Assembly: GCA_029561555.1 (NCBI GenBank)
Contig: JAKQXH010000012.1
Location: forward strand, 1-45,634
Source of the DNA: Candidatus Omnitrophota bacterium
GTDB taxonomy: Bacteria; Omnitrophota; Omnitrophia; Omnitrophales; Omnitrophaceae
Length of the DNA: 45,634 nt
Direction: 5' to 3'
In this document: in pieces, positions 1 through 9,090 of the stretch
How the letters are laid out: each line of letters begins with the position of its first letter
How positions within the stretch are numbered: the first letter of the stretch is position 1
Position numbers and translations under genes: made by a program
The notes under the pieces: generated by a model
What the model was told of the DNA's origin: nothing
Seen by the model: only the letters and a program-made list of their open reading frames with translations
The model's database searches: none

Positions 1-311
1 ATCATTTCATTGAAATCATGACCTGTCCCGGGGGCTGTCTCGGCGGCGGAGGGCAGCCTTATCTGAGGGGGGAGGCGGAGCCTTTGGATAAAAACGTTTA
101 CAAAAAACGGGCGGAGGGGCTTTATCAAATCGATGCGCATAAGACAATACGGAAATCACATTTAAATCAGGACATCCAGAAAATCTACAAAGATTTTCTG
201 GAGAAACCCCTCGGGAAGGTTTCTCATAAATTGCTGCACGCACATTATCACTCCCGCCAGCCGTCGGGAGTTCGCAAAGATGTTCAAGCTACGGTGAATT
301 TATTTCGTTAA
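1..311 (+). CDS. hydA: [FeFe] hydrogenase large subunit, C-terminal end (partial)
   Basis: The frame is open from the left edge (first complete codon at position 3), so only about the last 102 residues are present. The fragment opens with FIEIMTCPGGCLGGGGQP, the third H-cluster signature of [FeFe] hydrogenases, whose two cysteines bind the catalytic iron-sulfur cluster. It continues into the small C-terminal domain, recognisable by the Y-K-R-A-x-x-L-Y, IRKSHLNQDIQKIYKDFL and SHKLLHAHYHSR stretches. The enzyme makes or consumes H2, exchanging electrons with ferredoxin and, in bifurcating complexes, NADH. The NuoE-like gene 33 bp downstream supports a multi-subunit NAD(P)-linked or electron-bifurcating type. 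An ATG at 18 lies inside the conserved signature and is not a start. Family assignment is secure; the group within it cannot be told from this fragment. Confidence 0.93.
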   Translation, partial: HFIEIMTCPGGCLGGGGQPYLRGEAEPLDKNVYKKRAEGLYQIDAHKTIRKSHLNQDIQKIYKDFLEKPLGKVSHKLLHAHYHSRQPSGVRKDVQATVNLFR

Positions 312-344
312 ACGGAATAACTCGAAGCGGACAGGGAGGACGAA

Positions 345-884
345 ATGCAGACAATCGGCTTGCCGGTAAAAGATGATATAAAAAAGCGACTGCGTAAGCT
401 GGGGGCTTTTATTGATAAAGAAGCCAAAGGCGAGGACCGGGAAGGCGCTTTAATGGGGGCCTTGCATCAGGTGCAGGCGGAGTTCGGATATATTTCCGAA
501 GAAGCGATGGATTTTATCTCCAGAAAACTTTCTGTTCCCACTGCTCATATTTACGGGATGGCGACTTTTTACAATTACTTTTCGTTGAAACCCAAGGCAA
601 GATATCAAATCCAGGTCTGTAAAGGGACTGCCTGCTATGTCGGCGGAGGAGCCCGGATTTTGAGCAAGCTCAAGAAAGAACTCGGGATCGAAGAAGGGGA
701 GAGCACTCCGGACGGGCTTTTCGGGCTGGGGATCACAAGGTGTCTCGGCTGCTGCGGGCTTTCACCGGTGATGCAGGTCAATGACGAAACGCACGTGAGG
801 ATGGTTCCGGAAAAAATCCCCGCTATTCTTAAAAAATGCCGGCGGGCGGCGGAAGGAAAGAAGTCTCGCGGAAAAAAGAAATAA
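345..884 (+). CDS. NuoE/HydC-like [2Fe-2S] subunit of NAD-linked hydrogenase
   Basis: The 179-residue protein has the thioredoxin-like ferredoxin fold of NADH dehydrogenase subunit E and of the HydC/HndA subunits of NAD(P)-linked [FeFe] hydrogenases. The [2Fe-2S] ligands are visible as C92-x4-C97 (CKGTACYVGG) and C133-x3-C137 (CLGCCGLSP). The N-terminal helical part (residues 15-75) with GALMGALHQVQAEFGYI is typical of the family. The start is supported by an AGGGAGG ribosome-binding site at 333-339. It follows the hydrogenase gene by 33 bp, so the two are probably one operon and the subunit probably passes electrons between the flavin/NADH module and the hydrogenase. The C-terminus is a lysine/arginine-rich tail (KSRGKKK) beyond the usual domain. 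In Thermotoga-type operons the NuoE-like gene usually comes first; here it follows the catalytic subunit. Confidence 0.9.
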   Translation: MQTIGLPVKDDIKKRLRKLGAFIDKEAKGEDREGALMGALHQVQAEFGYISEEAMDFISRKLSVPTAHIYGMATFYNYFSLKPKARYQIQVCKGTACYVGGGARILSKLKKELGIEEGESTPDGLFGLGITRCLGCCGLSPVMQVNDETHVRMVPEKIPAILKKCRRAAEGKKSRGKKK

Positions 885-909
885 GCGCTTATTTCAAGAG
901 GCGGCTTGT

Positions 910-1299
910 ATGATCCAAAAGATCTTAATGATCGATGACGACGTGGACTTTACGGAAGCGTGCAGGAATTTTCTTGAAGTGGCCGGATATGAAGTTGACT
1001 GCGAAAGCGACGAGAATCTTGCGGTGGAAAAGGTAGGGGCGTTTAAGCCGGACCTCATTTTTCTGGACGTGCTGATGAAAACCGAGCAGGGGGGCTTTGA
1101 GATTGCGGACCGGATCTGTGGGGATGAAACTCTGAGAAAAGTCCCGATTGTTTTTCTGACCGGATATTTCCGGAAAAAGCTGCTGACGGACCGTGAAAAC
1201 GAAGTGATCGGGAAATGGGACAATGTCAAAGGCGTGCTCGATAAGCCGGTAAAACCCGCGGCGTTGCTTGAGATGGTCAAGAAAATGGAGCGGGGATAG
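910..1299 (+). CDS. Stand-alone response-regulator receiver protein
   Basis: This 129-residue protein consists of a single CheY-like receiver domain with no output domain. The acidic pocket D9-D11, phospho-acceptor D53 (in FLDVLMK), conserved T84 and K112 (in LDKPVKP) are all present, so it should be phosphorylatable. The loop between T84 and K112 is longer than in CheY. The gene starts 25 bp after the NuoE-like gene behind a weak ribosome-binding site (AGAGGCGG), suggesting co-transcription with the hydrogenase genes. No histidine kinase lies in the window. It is a close paralogue of the next gene, with the same length and the same long loop. Its job is unknown: it could be a phosphate shuttle or a protein-protein switch for the adjacent hydrogenase, which is inference from position only. 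Confidence 0.88.
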   Translation: MIQKILMIDDDVDFTEACRNFLEVAGYEVDCESDENLAVEKVGAFKPDLIFLDVLMKTEQGGFEIADRICGDETLRKVPIVFLTGYFRKKLLTDRENEVIGKWDNVKGVLDKPVKPAALLEMVKKMERG

Positions 1300-1342
1300 G
1301 GAATCGTTTTTATTTTTGAATGGAAACCCAAGGAGAATGATG

Positions 1343-1732
1343 ATGGCCAGTAGAAAAATTTTAATTGTGGACGACGATGCTGATTTTGTCAGTGCGGTGG
1401 CGCAAACGCTTCAGGCAAAGGGGTATTTGGCTGTATGCGCTTCCGACGGGGCGGAAGGATTCAAAAAAGCAAAAAGTGAGACTCCCAGCCTTATCTTGTT
1501 GGATGTGATGATGACCCGGAAAACGGAGGGATTTGATGTCGCCCGACAGCTTAAGAAATGTCCCGAGACCCGGAAAATTCCTGTCATTATTCTTACGGGG
1601 ATACGAAAAGAATTCAATCTTCCCTTTGGGTTTGAAGCTTCGGACGATTGGCTGCCCGTGAAGACCGTCCTGGAAAAGCCTGTTAAACCGGATAGGCTGT
1701 TGAAGGCTATCGAAGAGTGTCTCGGCTCCTAG
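1343..1732 (+). CDS. Stand-alone response-regulator receiver protein (paralogue of preceding gene)
   Basis: A single receiver domain of 129 residues with D10-D12, phospho-acceptor D54 (LLDVMMT), T85 (ILTG) and K112 (LEKPVKP). Three in-frame ATGs occur at 1337, 1340 and 1343. The last gives the best spacing (7 nt) to the AAGGAG at 1330-1335 and makes the protein exactly as long as its neighbour, so 1343 is preferred. An in-frame ATG further upstream at 1268 overlaps the preceding gene and adds residues outside the domain. It shares with the neighbour an extended segment between T85 and K112 containing a tryptophan (W103), which suggests tandem duplication. No output domain and no cognate kinase are present. 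The next gene is 221 bp away, so the hydrogenase-receiver transcript probably ends here, although no clear terminator is seen. Confidence 0.87.
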   Translation: MASRKILIVDDDADFVSAVAQTLQAKGYLAVCASDGAEGFKKAKSETPSLILLDVMMTRKTEGFDVARQLKKCPETRKIPVIILTGIRKEFNLPFGFEASDDWLPVKTVLEKPVKPDRLLKAIEECLGS

Positions 1733-1953
1733 CGGCCGTTTTTTTATATCGTCCGCTTTACAGGGACGCGAATAAAGAATAGAATACACCCCTTCGATAT
1801 TTGACGTCCGTTTGAATCGGATACAAGTTTGAAAGCGCTAAGGGTGTTTTTTGTCCAAAAGTCGAAAGAATGGAAGGATTCGGCTTTTTCCCATAGCTTA
1901 CGTGCTTGCTTTGTTTGTAGTATCAAAGGTATTTTAAGGGGAGAATCTACGCT

Positions 1954-4101
1954 ATGAAAGTCGAGGTACAATCCGCAGTCGCTAGTGTAAAGAACCTTAA
2001 ACCACTATTCGAACCTAAATCCATCGCTGTGATTGGAGCGTCTAGGCGAAAAGAGTCGGTTGGTTATGCAATTCTTTCTAATTTGGTTTCAGGTGGGTTC
2101 AAGGGACGTATTTATCCTGTTAATCCCAAGGCCGATCAGATTGATAATATCCCCTGTGTTGCTTCCATTCTGGACATTAAAGAATCCCCTGATTTGGCTG
2201 TCATTGTCCTGCCTTCTAACCTGGTTCCTCAGACTATCCGGGAATGCGGGGAAAAGAAGGTTAAGGCGGCTGTGATTATCTCGGCGGGATTTCGTGAAAT
2301 TGGTGCGGAAGGGTTGAGATTGGAAAAAGAGATCCTGGAAATTACCCGGCAATATCAGATTCCTTTAATGGGTCCTAATTGTCTCGGGCATATTAATACG
2401 CAGAACAGGATTTCAATGAATGCAAGTTTTTCCCGTTTGACTCCCAAGATGGGGAATATCGCTTTTATCTCGCAGAGCGGGGCTCTTGGCGCGGCTATTT
2501 TGGACTATGCGGCTCAGGAGAATATCGGTTTTTCAAAATTTGTCAGTTTTGGCAATAAGGTAGATATCAATGAGTTGGACATTTTAAGGTATCTCAAGCA
2601 TGACGACGAAACAGATGTTATTTTAATGTATTTGGAGGATTTGGTGGAGGGGCAGGCTTTCGTTGATATTGCCCGCGAAATTACGGGGGATATTCGAAAA
2701 CCCAAGCCGATTATCGCAATCAAGTCCGGAAGAACGCTTCAAGGGGCTCGGGCCGCTGCATCGCATACCGGTTCACTGATGGGATCTGACGAAATCTATG
2801 ATGCGATTTTTATGCAGGCGGGCGTGAACCGAGTGGATTCGGTGGATGAGATGTTTGATCTTGCGATCGCGTTTGCGAATCAGCCGCTTCCTAAAAGCCG
2901 CAAGACGGTTATTGTAACAAATGCCGGAGGCCCCGGAATTATGGCGACGGATGCGTGTGTGCGTTGCGGTCTTGAAATGGCGCCGATCAGTGCAGAAACG
3001 GATCAGGCTTTGCGTAAAGTACTTCCTCCGACTTCCAATTTTAGCAATCCGATTGATGTGATTGGGGATGCCCGGGCTGACCGCTACGAATATGCAATCG
3101 ATCAAATTATTAAAGAGCCAAATGCTGATTCGATCTTCGTAATCCTAACGCCCCAGTCGATGACTGAGATTGAAGAGACGGCAAAGGTTATTGTAGCGGC
3201 AGATCGGAAAACGGATAAACCGATTATTGCCTGTTTTGTTGGCGGGAAAGATGTCTCGGCTGGCATGAAAATTCTATCGGAAAATTATGTTCCCTGTTAT
3301 CTTTTTCCTGAACATGCGGCCGGAGCTTTGAATGCTATGTGCCGCTACCGGGAATGGGTCCAGCGACCCCGGACGGAAGTTAAACGGTTTCGAGCAGATT
3401 CTAAGGGTGTAAAAAAGATTCTTGATGAGGTGAAAAACTCCGGACGGAAGGTCCTGACTACTCATGAGTCGATGAAAGTCTTTGAGGCTTACGGATTTCC
3501 AGTGCTTCCTTACGGGCTTGCGAATTCCGAGTTGGAAGCCGCTTTAAAGGCAAAGGAAATCGGATTTCCTGTTGTTATGAAGGTGGTGGCTTCCCAAATC
3601 ATTCATAAATTCGATGTGGGGGGAGTCCGGCTTAACCTGAAGACCGCGGAGGAAGTCAAAACCGCTTTCCGGGAAATGAAAAATGCTATCTCCACCAAGT
3701 TTCCGCAGGCCAAAATTGACGGAATGTTGATCCAAAAGATGGCCAATCCGGGACGGGAAGTCATTCTCGGAATGAATCGCGATAAACATTTTGGACCTTT
3801 GATCATGTTTGGATTGGGCGGGATATATGTAGAGGCTCTGAAAGACGTCGTGTTTCGCCTGGCTCCGGTCCGGGAACTCAGCATAAAACGGATGATTCGA
3901 TCAATCCGTGCTATTCGCATTCTGGAAGGAGTCCGGGGAGAAAAACCCGCGGATCTGAACGCGATTGCGGAATGCCTTATGCGGTTATCTCAGCTTTCCT
4001 GTGAACAGGAAGACATCGCGGAAATGGACATCAATCCTTTATTGGTCTATCCGGCAAAGGATGGTGCTCAAGTTATCGACGCCCGCATTCTTCTTGGCTG
4101 A
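1954..4101 (+). CDS. ADP-forming acetyl-CoA synthetase, fused alpha-beta type
   Basis: The 715-residue protein has the full NDP-forming acyl-CoA synthetase layout. A CoA-binding Rossmann domain (about 15-125) is followed by two succinyl-CoA-ligase-like flavodoxin domains (about 150-460) and a C-terminal ATP-grasp domain (about 490-715). The catalytic phosphohistidine is H271 in AAASHTGSLMG. The second histidine used by archaeal enzymes is H551 in IIHKFDVGGV. The enzyme converts acetyl-CoA (or another acyl-CoA), ADP and phosphate to acid, ATP and CoA in the cytoplasm. Placed 185 bp before nifJ, it gives a route from pyruvate to acetate with ATP formation. There is no C-terminal GNAT domain, so it is not the lysine-acetyltransferase (Pat) variant. 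An AAGGGGAG ribosome-binding site lies 10 nt before the ATG. Substrate range cannot be read from sequence. Confidence 0.9.
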   Translation: MKVEVQSAVASVKNLKPLFEPKSIAVIGASRRKESVGYAILSNLVSGGFKGRIYPVNPKADQIDNIPCVASILDIKESPDLAVIVLPSNLVPQTIRECGEKKVKAAVIISAGFREIGAEGLRLEKEILEITRQYQIPLMGPNCLGHINTQNRISMNASFSRLTPKMGNIAFISQSGALGAAILDYAAQENIGFSKFVSFGNKVDINELDILRYLKHDDETDVILMYLEDLVEGQAFVDIAREITGDIRKPKPIIAIKSGRTLQGARAAASHTGSLMGSDEIYDAIFMQAGVNRVDSVDEMFDLAIAFANQPLPKSRKTVIVTNAGGPGIMATDACVRCGLEMAPISAETDQALRKVLPPTSNFSNPIDVIGDARADRYEYAIDQIIKEPNADSIFVILTPQSMTEIEETAKVIVAADRKTDKPIIACFVGGKDVSAGMKILSENYVPCYLFPEHAAGALNAMCRYREWVQRPRTEVKRFRADSKGVKKILDEVKNSGRKVLTTHESMKVFEAYGFPVLPYGLANSELEAALKAKEIGFPVVMKVVASQIIHKFDVGGVRLNLKTAEEVKTAFREMKNAISTKFPQAKIDGMLIQKMANPGREVILGMNRDKHFGPLIMFGLGGIYVEALKDVVFRLAPVRELSIKRMIRSIRAIRILEGVRGEKPADLNAIAECLMRLSQLSCEQEDIAEMDINPLLVYPAKDGAQVIDARILLG

Positions 4102-4286
4102 ATTGAAAATACATCGAGACGGCGGGGTATCCCGGACCCAATTGAATTCAGAAGGCTGAAAGGATACGGGACGAAGGTTCCCGCCATTCCTTGCGTTTTA
4201 TTGCCTGAAAATCTCCGAATGTTTTGATGCGTAGGAAACGAATTCCAAAACATAATTTCATTTTAAACAAATCGAAAGGAAATTAC

Positions 4287-7200
4287 ATGCCAGTAGAGGA
4301 AATTGATTTAAATCGGGAGAAAAATAAAAAAATGGACAAGACTTTTAAGAGCATGGACGGCAATGAAGCCGTTGCTTATGTTGCTTACCGCATTAATGAA
4401 GTCATTGCGATTTATCCGATAACGCCTTCCTCGCCGATGGGAGAATGGGCCGATCAATGGGCCTCCGAAGGTAAACCCAATATTTGGGGGACGATTCCTC
4501 TGGTGATGGAAATGCAAAGCGAGGGCGGCGCGGCGGGTGCCGTGCACGGTGCTCTTCAAACGGGTGCTTTGTCCACCACTTTTACCGCTTCCCAGGGACT
4601 TTTACTGATGATTCCGAATATGTACAAGATTGCGGGAGAACTGACCCCGACGGTTTTTCATATTGCGGCCCGCTCTTTGGCGGCGCAGGCTCTGTCGATT
4701 TTCGGCGATCACAGCGATGTTATGGCGACCCGCGGCACCGGTTTTGCCATGTTGTGCTCGGCATCCGTTCAGGAGGCGATGGATTTTGCCCTGATTTCTC
4801 AGACGGCCAGTTTGGAATCGAGAATTCCTTTTCTTCATTTTTTTGACGGATTCCGGACTTCGCATGAAGTGGCAAAGATCGAGGTTCTGAAAGAAGACGT
4901 GATGCGGACCATGATCGATGACCAACGGATCGCCGAACACCGCGAGCGGGCGCTTTCGCCGGATCACCCGGTTCTCCGGGGAACCGCGCAAAATCCCGAC
5001 GTGTATTTTCAGGCCCGGGAGACGGTGAATCCGTTTTATGACGTTTGCTCGGAGATTACGCAGAAGGCAATGGACCAATTTGCCAAGTTGACGGGGCGGA
5101 CTTATCGCCTTTTTGACTATTACGGGGCACCGGATGCCGAGCGGGTGATGGTTCTGATGGGGTCCGGCTGTGATACCGCCCACGAAACGGTTGATTATTT
5201 GAACAAAAAAGGGGAAAAAGTCGGAGTCCTGAAAGTCCGGTTGTACCGTCCTTTTGACGTTAAGCGTTTTGCCGAAGCGCTGCCCGCGACGGTGAAGGCG
5301 ATTGCGGTTTTGGATCGGACAAAAGAACCCGGCAGTGCGGGAGATCCTCTCTATTTGGACTGCGTCTATGCGGCGGGCGAGGCGTTCAAAAACGGGTGTG
5401 CCCCTTTCAAATCGTTTCCGCTGATTGTGGGAGGGCGTTACGGCCTATCGTCCAAAGAATTTACACCGGCGATGGTGAAGGGAGTATTCGATAATCTCTC
5501 TTCCAAACAGCCCAAAAATCATTTTACGATCGGGATTCATGACGATGTGACGCATACCAGCCTTTCTTATGATCCGGAATTCTCGATCGAGCCGGATTCC
5601 GTTTTCCGGGCTTTGTTTTACGGGTTAGGTTCGGACGGGACGGTGGGTGCGAACAAGAATTCCATTAAGATTATCGGAGAAAATACGGAAAATTACGCCC
5701 AGGGATATTTTGTCTACGATTCCAAAAAAGCCGGTGCGATTACCGTATCCCATCTCCGGTTTGGTCCGGACCCGATCCGCTCGATTTATCTCGTAAATCA
5801 GGCGAAATTTGTGGCATGCCATCAGCCGTTTTTTCTCGAGCGCTACGATATGCTCCGGTACGCAATCCCCGGCGGGACGTTTCTTTTAAATATCGCCTAT
5901 GGGCCGGACAAGGTCTGGAAGTATCTGCCGAGCCAGGTTCAGGAGCAGATTATCCGGAAGAAGCTCAAGTTTTACGCGATTGATGCCTATAAAGTGGCGC
6001 ATGACAGCGGGATGGGGAGGAAGATTAACACCGTGATGCAGGTTTGTTTTTTTGCGATTTCCGGCGTTTTGCCCAAAGACCGGGCCATTCAGGCCATTAA
6101 AGACTCTATCGTAAAAACTTACGGCCGGAAGGGGGAGGAAATTGTTCAGATGAATCTCAAGGCGGTGGATCATACCTTGGAACATTTGCATGAGGTCAAG
6201 GTCCCGGCGGAGGTTTCGGGAGGCGTTGAGATGATCCCCCCCATGCCGGCCGATGCGTCTGATTTTGCGAAAAAAGTTCTAGGGCCGATGGTTGAAGGGA
6301 AAGGGGATGACCTTCCGGTCAGCGTGCTTCCGGTGGACGGAACCTATCCGACGGCAACGTCGCAATGGGACAAACGGAATATTGCGCTTGAGATTCCGGC
6401 TTGGGATCCGGCGGTTTGCATTCAGTGCGGCAAATGCGCGATGGTTTGTCCTCACGGAACGATCAGGATAAAGGCTTATGATCCCCAAAAACTTGAGGGT
6501 GCGCCGGCTACATTCAAAGCTTGCGATGCGAAAGACCCGGAATGGAAAGGTCTGAAATTTAGCATTCAGGTGGCGCCTGAAGATTGTACAGGATGCGGAC
6601 TTTGCGTCGATGTCTGTCCCGCCAAGAACAAATCGGAGACCCGCTTGAAGGCGATCAACATGAAGCCTCAGCCTCCGCTTCGCGTGCCGGAACGGGAGAA
6701 TTGGAATTTCTTTCTAAATCTCCCCGAAATGGACCGAAAAAAGATCAAGGTGACGAGCATCCGTCAGCAGCAGGTTCAGCGGCCGTTGTTTGAATTTTCG
6801 AGCGCCTGTGCGGGTTGCGGGGAAACGCCTTACCTGAAACTACTTTCGCAATTATTCGGAGACCGGGCGGTGATTGCGAACGCGACGGGATGTTCCTCGA
6901 TTTACGGAGGGAATCTTCCTACGACTCCGTGGGCCAAAGATGCGGAAGGCCGGGGACCGGCTTGGTGCAATTCGCTTTTTGAAGACAATGCCGAATTCGG
7001 GTTAGGGTTTCGCCTGTCCTTCGATAAACAAAAGGAATTTGCGTTGGAGCTGGTGCAGCGGTTGAGCGGGGTTTTAGGAGAGGATTTGGCAAAAGCTATT
7101 TTATCCGCCGAACAGAAAACCGAAGCGGACATCCACGCGCAGCGTGAAAGAGTCATGCAGATACGGGAGAAACTGAAAGGCGCCGATTCCGTTGACGCGC

Positions 7201-7928
7201 GGAAGCTTTTGGAAGTGGCCGACATGCTGGTGAAGAAAAGCGTCTGGATTGTCGGCGGCGACGGATGGGCCTACGACATCGGTTTCGGAGGATTGGATCA
7301 TGTGCTCGCGAGCGGGAAGAATGTGAACCTTCTCGTATTGGATACGGAAGTCTATTCGAATACCGGAGGCCAGATGTCGAAAGCGACCCCCCGGGCGGCT
7401 GTGGCGAAATTTGCGGCCGCGGGGAAACCGACCGGAAAGAAAGATTTGGGGATGATCGCGATGAGCTACGGCAATGTTTATGTGGCGCGAGTCGCGATGG
7501 GGGCGAAGGACGAACACACGCTTCGGGCTTTTCTGGAAGCCGAGGCCTATGACGGGCCGTCTCTGATTATTGCGTACAGCCATTGTGTGGCGCACGGGAT
7601 CAACATGACGACGGGGATGCAGGATCAGAAGGCGGCGGTGGAGACGGGGCAGTGGCTGCTGTACCGTTACAATCCCGAGCGGGTCAAACAGGGGCAGAAT
7701 CCGCTGGCGCTGGATTCTTTTGCGCCGAAAACTCCGGTTGAGAAATATCTTTTGATGGAAAACCGTTTTAAGATGCTGACCAAAAGCAAACCCGAGGAAG
7801 CGAGACGCCTGTTTAAGGAAGCGCAGGAGGATGTCAACGATCGCTGGAGTCTTTACGAATATTTGGCCGCAAGAAAAATAAATTCTTCCGCGCCCAACAG
7901 CGCCGCTCCTCAACCTCCTCCGGCCTGA
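4287..7928 (+). CDS. nifJ: Pyruvate:ferredoxin (flavodoxin) oxidoreductase
   Basis: A single-chain PFOR of 1213 residues carrying all domains in order: pyruvate/TPP pyrimidine domain (about 20-280), transketolase-C-like domain, gamma domain, a two-cluster ferredoxin domain and the TPP pyrophosphate domain. [4Fe-4S] ligands are C711-C714-C717-C721 and C767-C770-C773-C777. The proximal-cluster cysteines C841, C844, C869 and C1100 have the same mutual spacing as those of the Desulfovibrio africanus enzyme. GDGWAYDIGFGGLDH followed by YSNTGGQMSKAT is the TPP/Mg signature. It oxidises pyruvate and CoA to acetyl-CoA, CO2 and reduced ferredoxin. The start at 4287 is chosen because AAAGGA ends 6 nt upstream; an in-frame ATG at 4224 lacks a ribosome-binding site. 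Together with the acetyl-CoA synthetase upstream and the hydrogenase it suggests acetate/H2 fermentation. Confidence 0.97.
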   Translation: MPVEEIDLNREKNKKMDKTFKSMDGNEAVAYVAYRINEVIAIYPITPSSPMGEWADQWASEGKPNIWGTIPLVMEMQSEGGAAGAVHGALQTGALSTTFTASQGLLLMIPNMYKIAGELTPTVFHIAARSLAAQALSIFGDHSDVMATRGTGFAMLCSASVQEAMDFALISQTASLESRIPFLHFFDGFRTSHEVAKIEVLKEDVMRTMIDDQRIAEHRERALSPDHPVLRGTAQNPDVYFQARETVNPFYDVCSEITQKAMDQFAKLTGRTYRLFDYYGAPDAERVMVLMGSGCDTAHETVDYLNKKGEKVGVLKVRLYRPFDVKRFAEALPATVKAIAVLDRTKEPGSAGDPLYLDCVYAAGEAFKNGCAPFKSFPLIVGGRYGLSSKEFTPAMVKGVFDNLSSKQPKNHFTIGIHDDVTHTSLSYDPEFSIEPDSVFRALFYGLGSDGTVGANKNSIKIIGENTENYAQGYFVYDSKKAGAITVSHLRFGPDPIRSIYLVNQAKFVACHQPFFLERYDMLRYAIPGGTFLLNIAYGPDKVWKYLPSQVQEQIIRKKLKFYAIDAYKVAHDSGMGRKINTVMQVCFFAISGVLPKDRAIQAIKDSIVKTYGRKGEEIVQMNLKAVDHTLEHLHEVKVPAEVSGGVEMIPPMPADASDFAKKVLGPMVEGKGDDLPVSVLPVDGTYPTATSQWDKRNIALEIPAWDPAVCIQCGKCAMVCPHGTIRIKAYDPQKLEGAPATFKACDAKDPEWKGLKFSIQVAPEDCTGCGLCVDVCPAKNKSETRLKAINMKPQPPLRVPERENWNFFLNLPEMDRKKIKVTSIRQQQVQRPLFEFSSACAGCGETPYLKLLSQLFGDRAVIANATGCSSIYGGNLPTTPWAKDAEGRGPAWCNSLFEDNAEFGLGFRLSFDKQKEFALELVQRLSGVLGEDLAKAILSAEQKTEADIHAQRERVMQIREKLKGADSVDARKLLEVADMLVKKSVWIVGGDGWAYDIGFGGLDHVLASGKNVNLLVLDTEVYSNTGGQMSKATPRAAVAKFAAAGKPTGKKDLGMIAMSYGNVYVARVAMGAKDEHTLRAFLEAEAYDGPSLIIAYSHCVAHGINMTTGMQDQKAAVETGQWLLYRYNPERVKQGQNPLALDSFAPKTPVEKYLLMENRFKMLTKSKPEEARRLFKEAQEDVNDRWSLYEYLAARKINSSAPNSAAPQPPPA

Positions 7929-7999
7929 TTGCCCGATCGGATGGATGTGCGTAACGAGTTTTTATCGTTAATGGGATATGCCTTGTAAGGAGAAAAAGA

Positions 8000-8995
8000 A
8001 TGGATCTGAGCACCAAATACATGGGATTGAAACTGAAAAATCCTTTTATTCCGTCGGCCTCTCCGATGACGGAAGATCTGGGTAATGTCAAGCGGATGGA
8101 GGATGCGGGCGCTTCCGCGATTATCCTTCATTCACTTTTTGAAGAACAGCTGAGACACGAACAGCGCGAATTGCATTATCACCTGACTCACGGGACGGAA
8201 AGTTTTGCCGAGGCGCAGACTTTTTTCCCGGAGCCTTCGGAGTTTCTGCTGGGACCCGAAGAATACCTGAGTTTGATCCGGAAGGCGAAAGAGTCCGTCC
8301 GGATTCCCATCATCGCGAGCTTGAACGGGACTTCCATCGGGGGGTGGACGGAGTTTGCCAAGAAAATGGAACAGGCCGGTGCGGATGCGTTGGAATTGAA
8401 CGTGTATTACATTCCGACAAACTCGGCCCTGACGGCGTTGGAGGTGGAGCAAACTTATATCGATATTCTCAAGGGAGTCAAATCCGCCGTTTCCGTTCCG
8501 GTGGCAATTAAATTGAGCCCTTTTTTCAGCAGCATGGCCAACATGGCGAAGCGCCTCGACGAAGCCGGCACCGATGCCCTCGTGCTGTTCAACCGGTTTT
8601 ATCAGCCGGATATTGATCTGGACAACCTTGAAGTCCGGCCCAATGTGCTTTTGAGCACCCCCCATGCCTTGCGCCTTCCTTTGACATGGATCGGGATTCT
8701 TTACGGATCGGTGAAAGCCGATCTTGCCGCGACCAGCGGTATTCATACGGCGCAGGATGTGATCAAAATGCTTTTGGTGGGCGCCAAGGTGACTTTGCTT
8801 TGCTCGGTGCTTCTAAAATACGGGATCAATCATATTCGAACGATCCAGCAGGGAGTCGAAAAGTGGATGACGGAGCAGGAATATGAGTCGGTCTCCCAAC
8901 TGATCGGAAGTATCAGCCAGAAAAATTGCCCGGATCCCAGCGCTTTTGAAAGGGCTCAGTACATGAAGGCGCTGCAAAGCTATCAGCCAGTTTGA
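8000..8995 (+). CDS. Dihydroorotate dehydrogenase-like flavoprotein, nifJ-linked
   Basis: The 331-residue protein is an FMN-type TIM barrel of the dihydroorotate dehydrogenase superfamily. It opens with MDLSTKYMGLKLKNPFIPSA and has SLNGTSIGGW and AIKLSPFFS strands in family positions. The place where true enzymes carry the substrate-binding N-x-S-C-P-N segment reads LELNVYYIPTNSA, so the orotate-contacting residues are missing and a role in pyrimidine synthesis is unlikely. Genes of this divergent type are known to sit beside nifJ in other bacteria, and here the gap is 71 bp. A redox function tied to PFOR or ferredoxin is therefore plausible, but no substrate is known to me. AAGGAG 8 nt before the ATG supports the start. 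A true PyrD remains the less likely alternative. Confidence 0.85.
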   Translation: MDLSTKYMGLKLKNPFIPSASPMTEDLGNVKRMEDAGASAIILHSLFEEQLRHEQRELHYHLTHGTESFAEAQTFFPEPSEFLLGPEEYLSLIRKAKESVRIPIIASLNGTSIGGWTEFAKKMEQAGADALELNVYYIPTNSALTALEVEQTYIDILKGVKSAVSVPVAIKLSPFFSSMANMAKRLDEAGTDALVLFNRFYQPDIDLDNLEVRPNVLLSTPHALRLPLTWIGILYGSVKADLAATSGIHTAQDVIKMLLVGAKVTLLCSVLLKYGINHIRTIQQGVEKWMTEQEYESVSQLIGSISQKNCPDPSAFERAQYMKALQSYQPV

Positions 8996-9090
8996 ATTTT
9001 AAGCCGGCCGGATTATCGGGTCTGATTTTAATGACGGCATTCTGTCGGAGAAACGGTGTGAAAAATCGGGATTAATCAGCCGAACTTTTT

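Noticed and set aside
7101..7913. 270-residue minus-strand frame opposite the end of nifJ
   Set aside because: Arg/His-rich shadow of a strongly conserved gene; no start signal.
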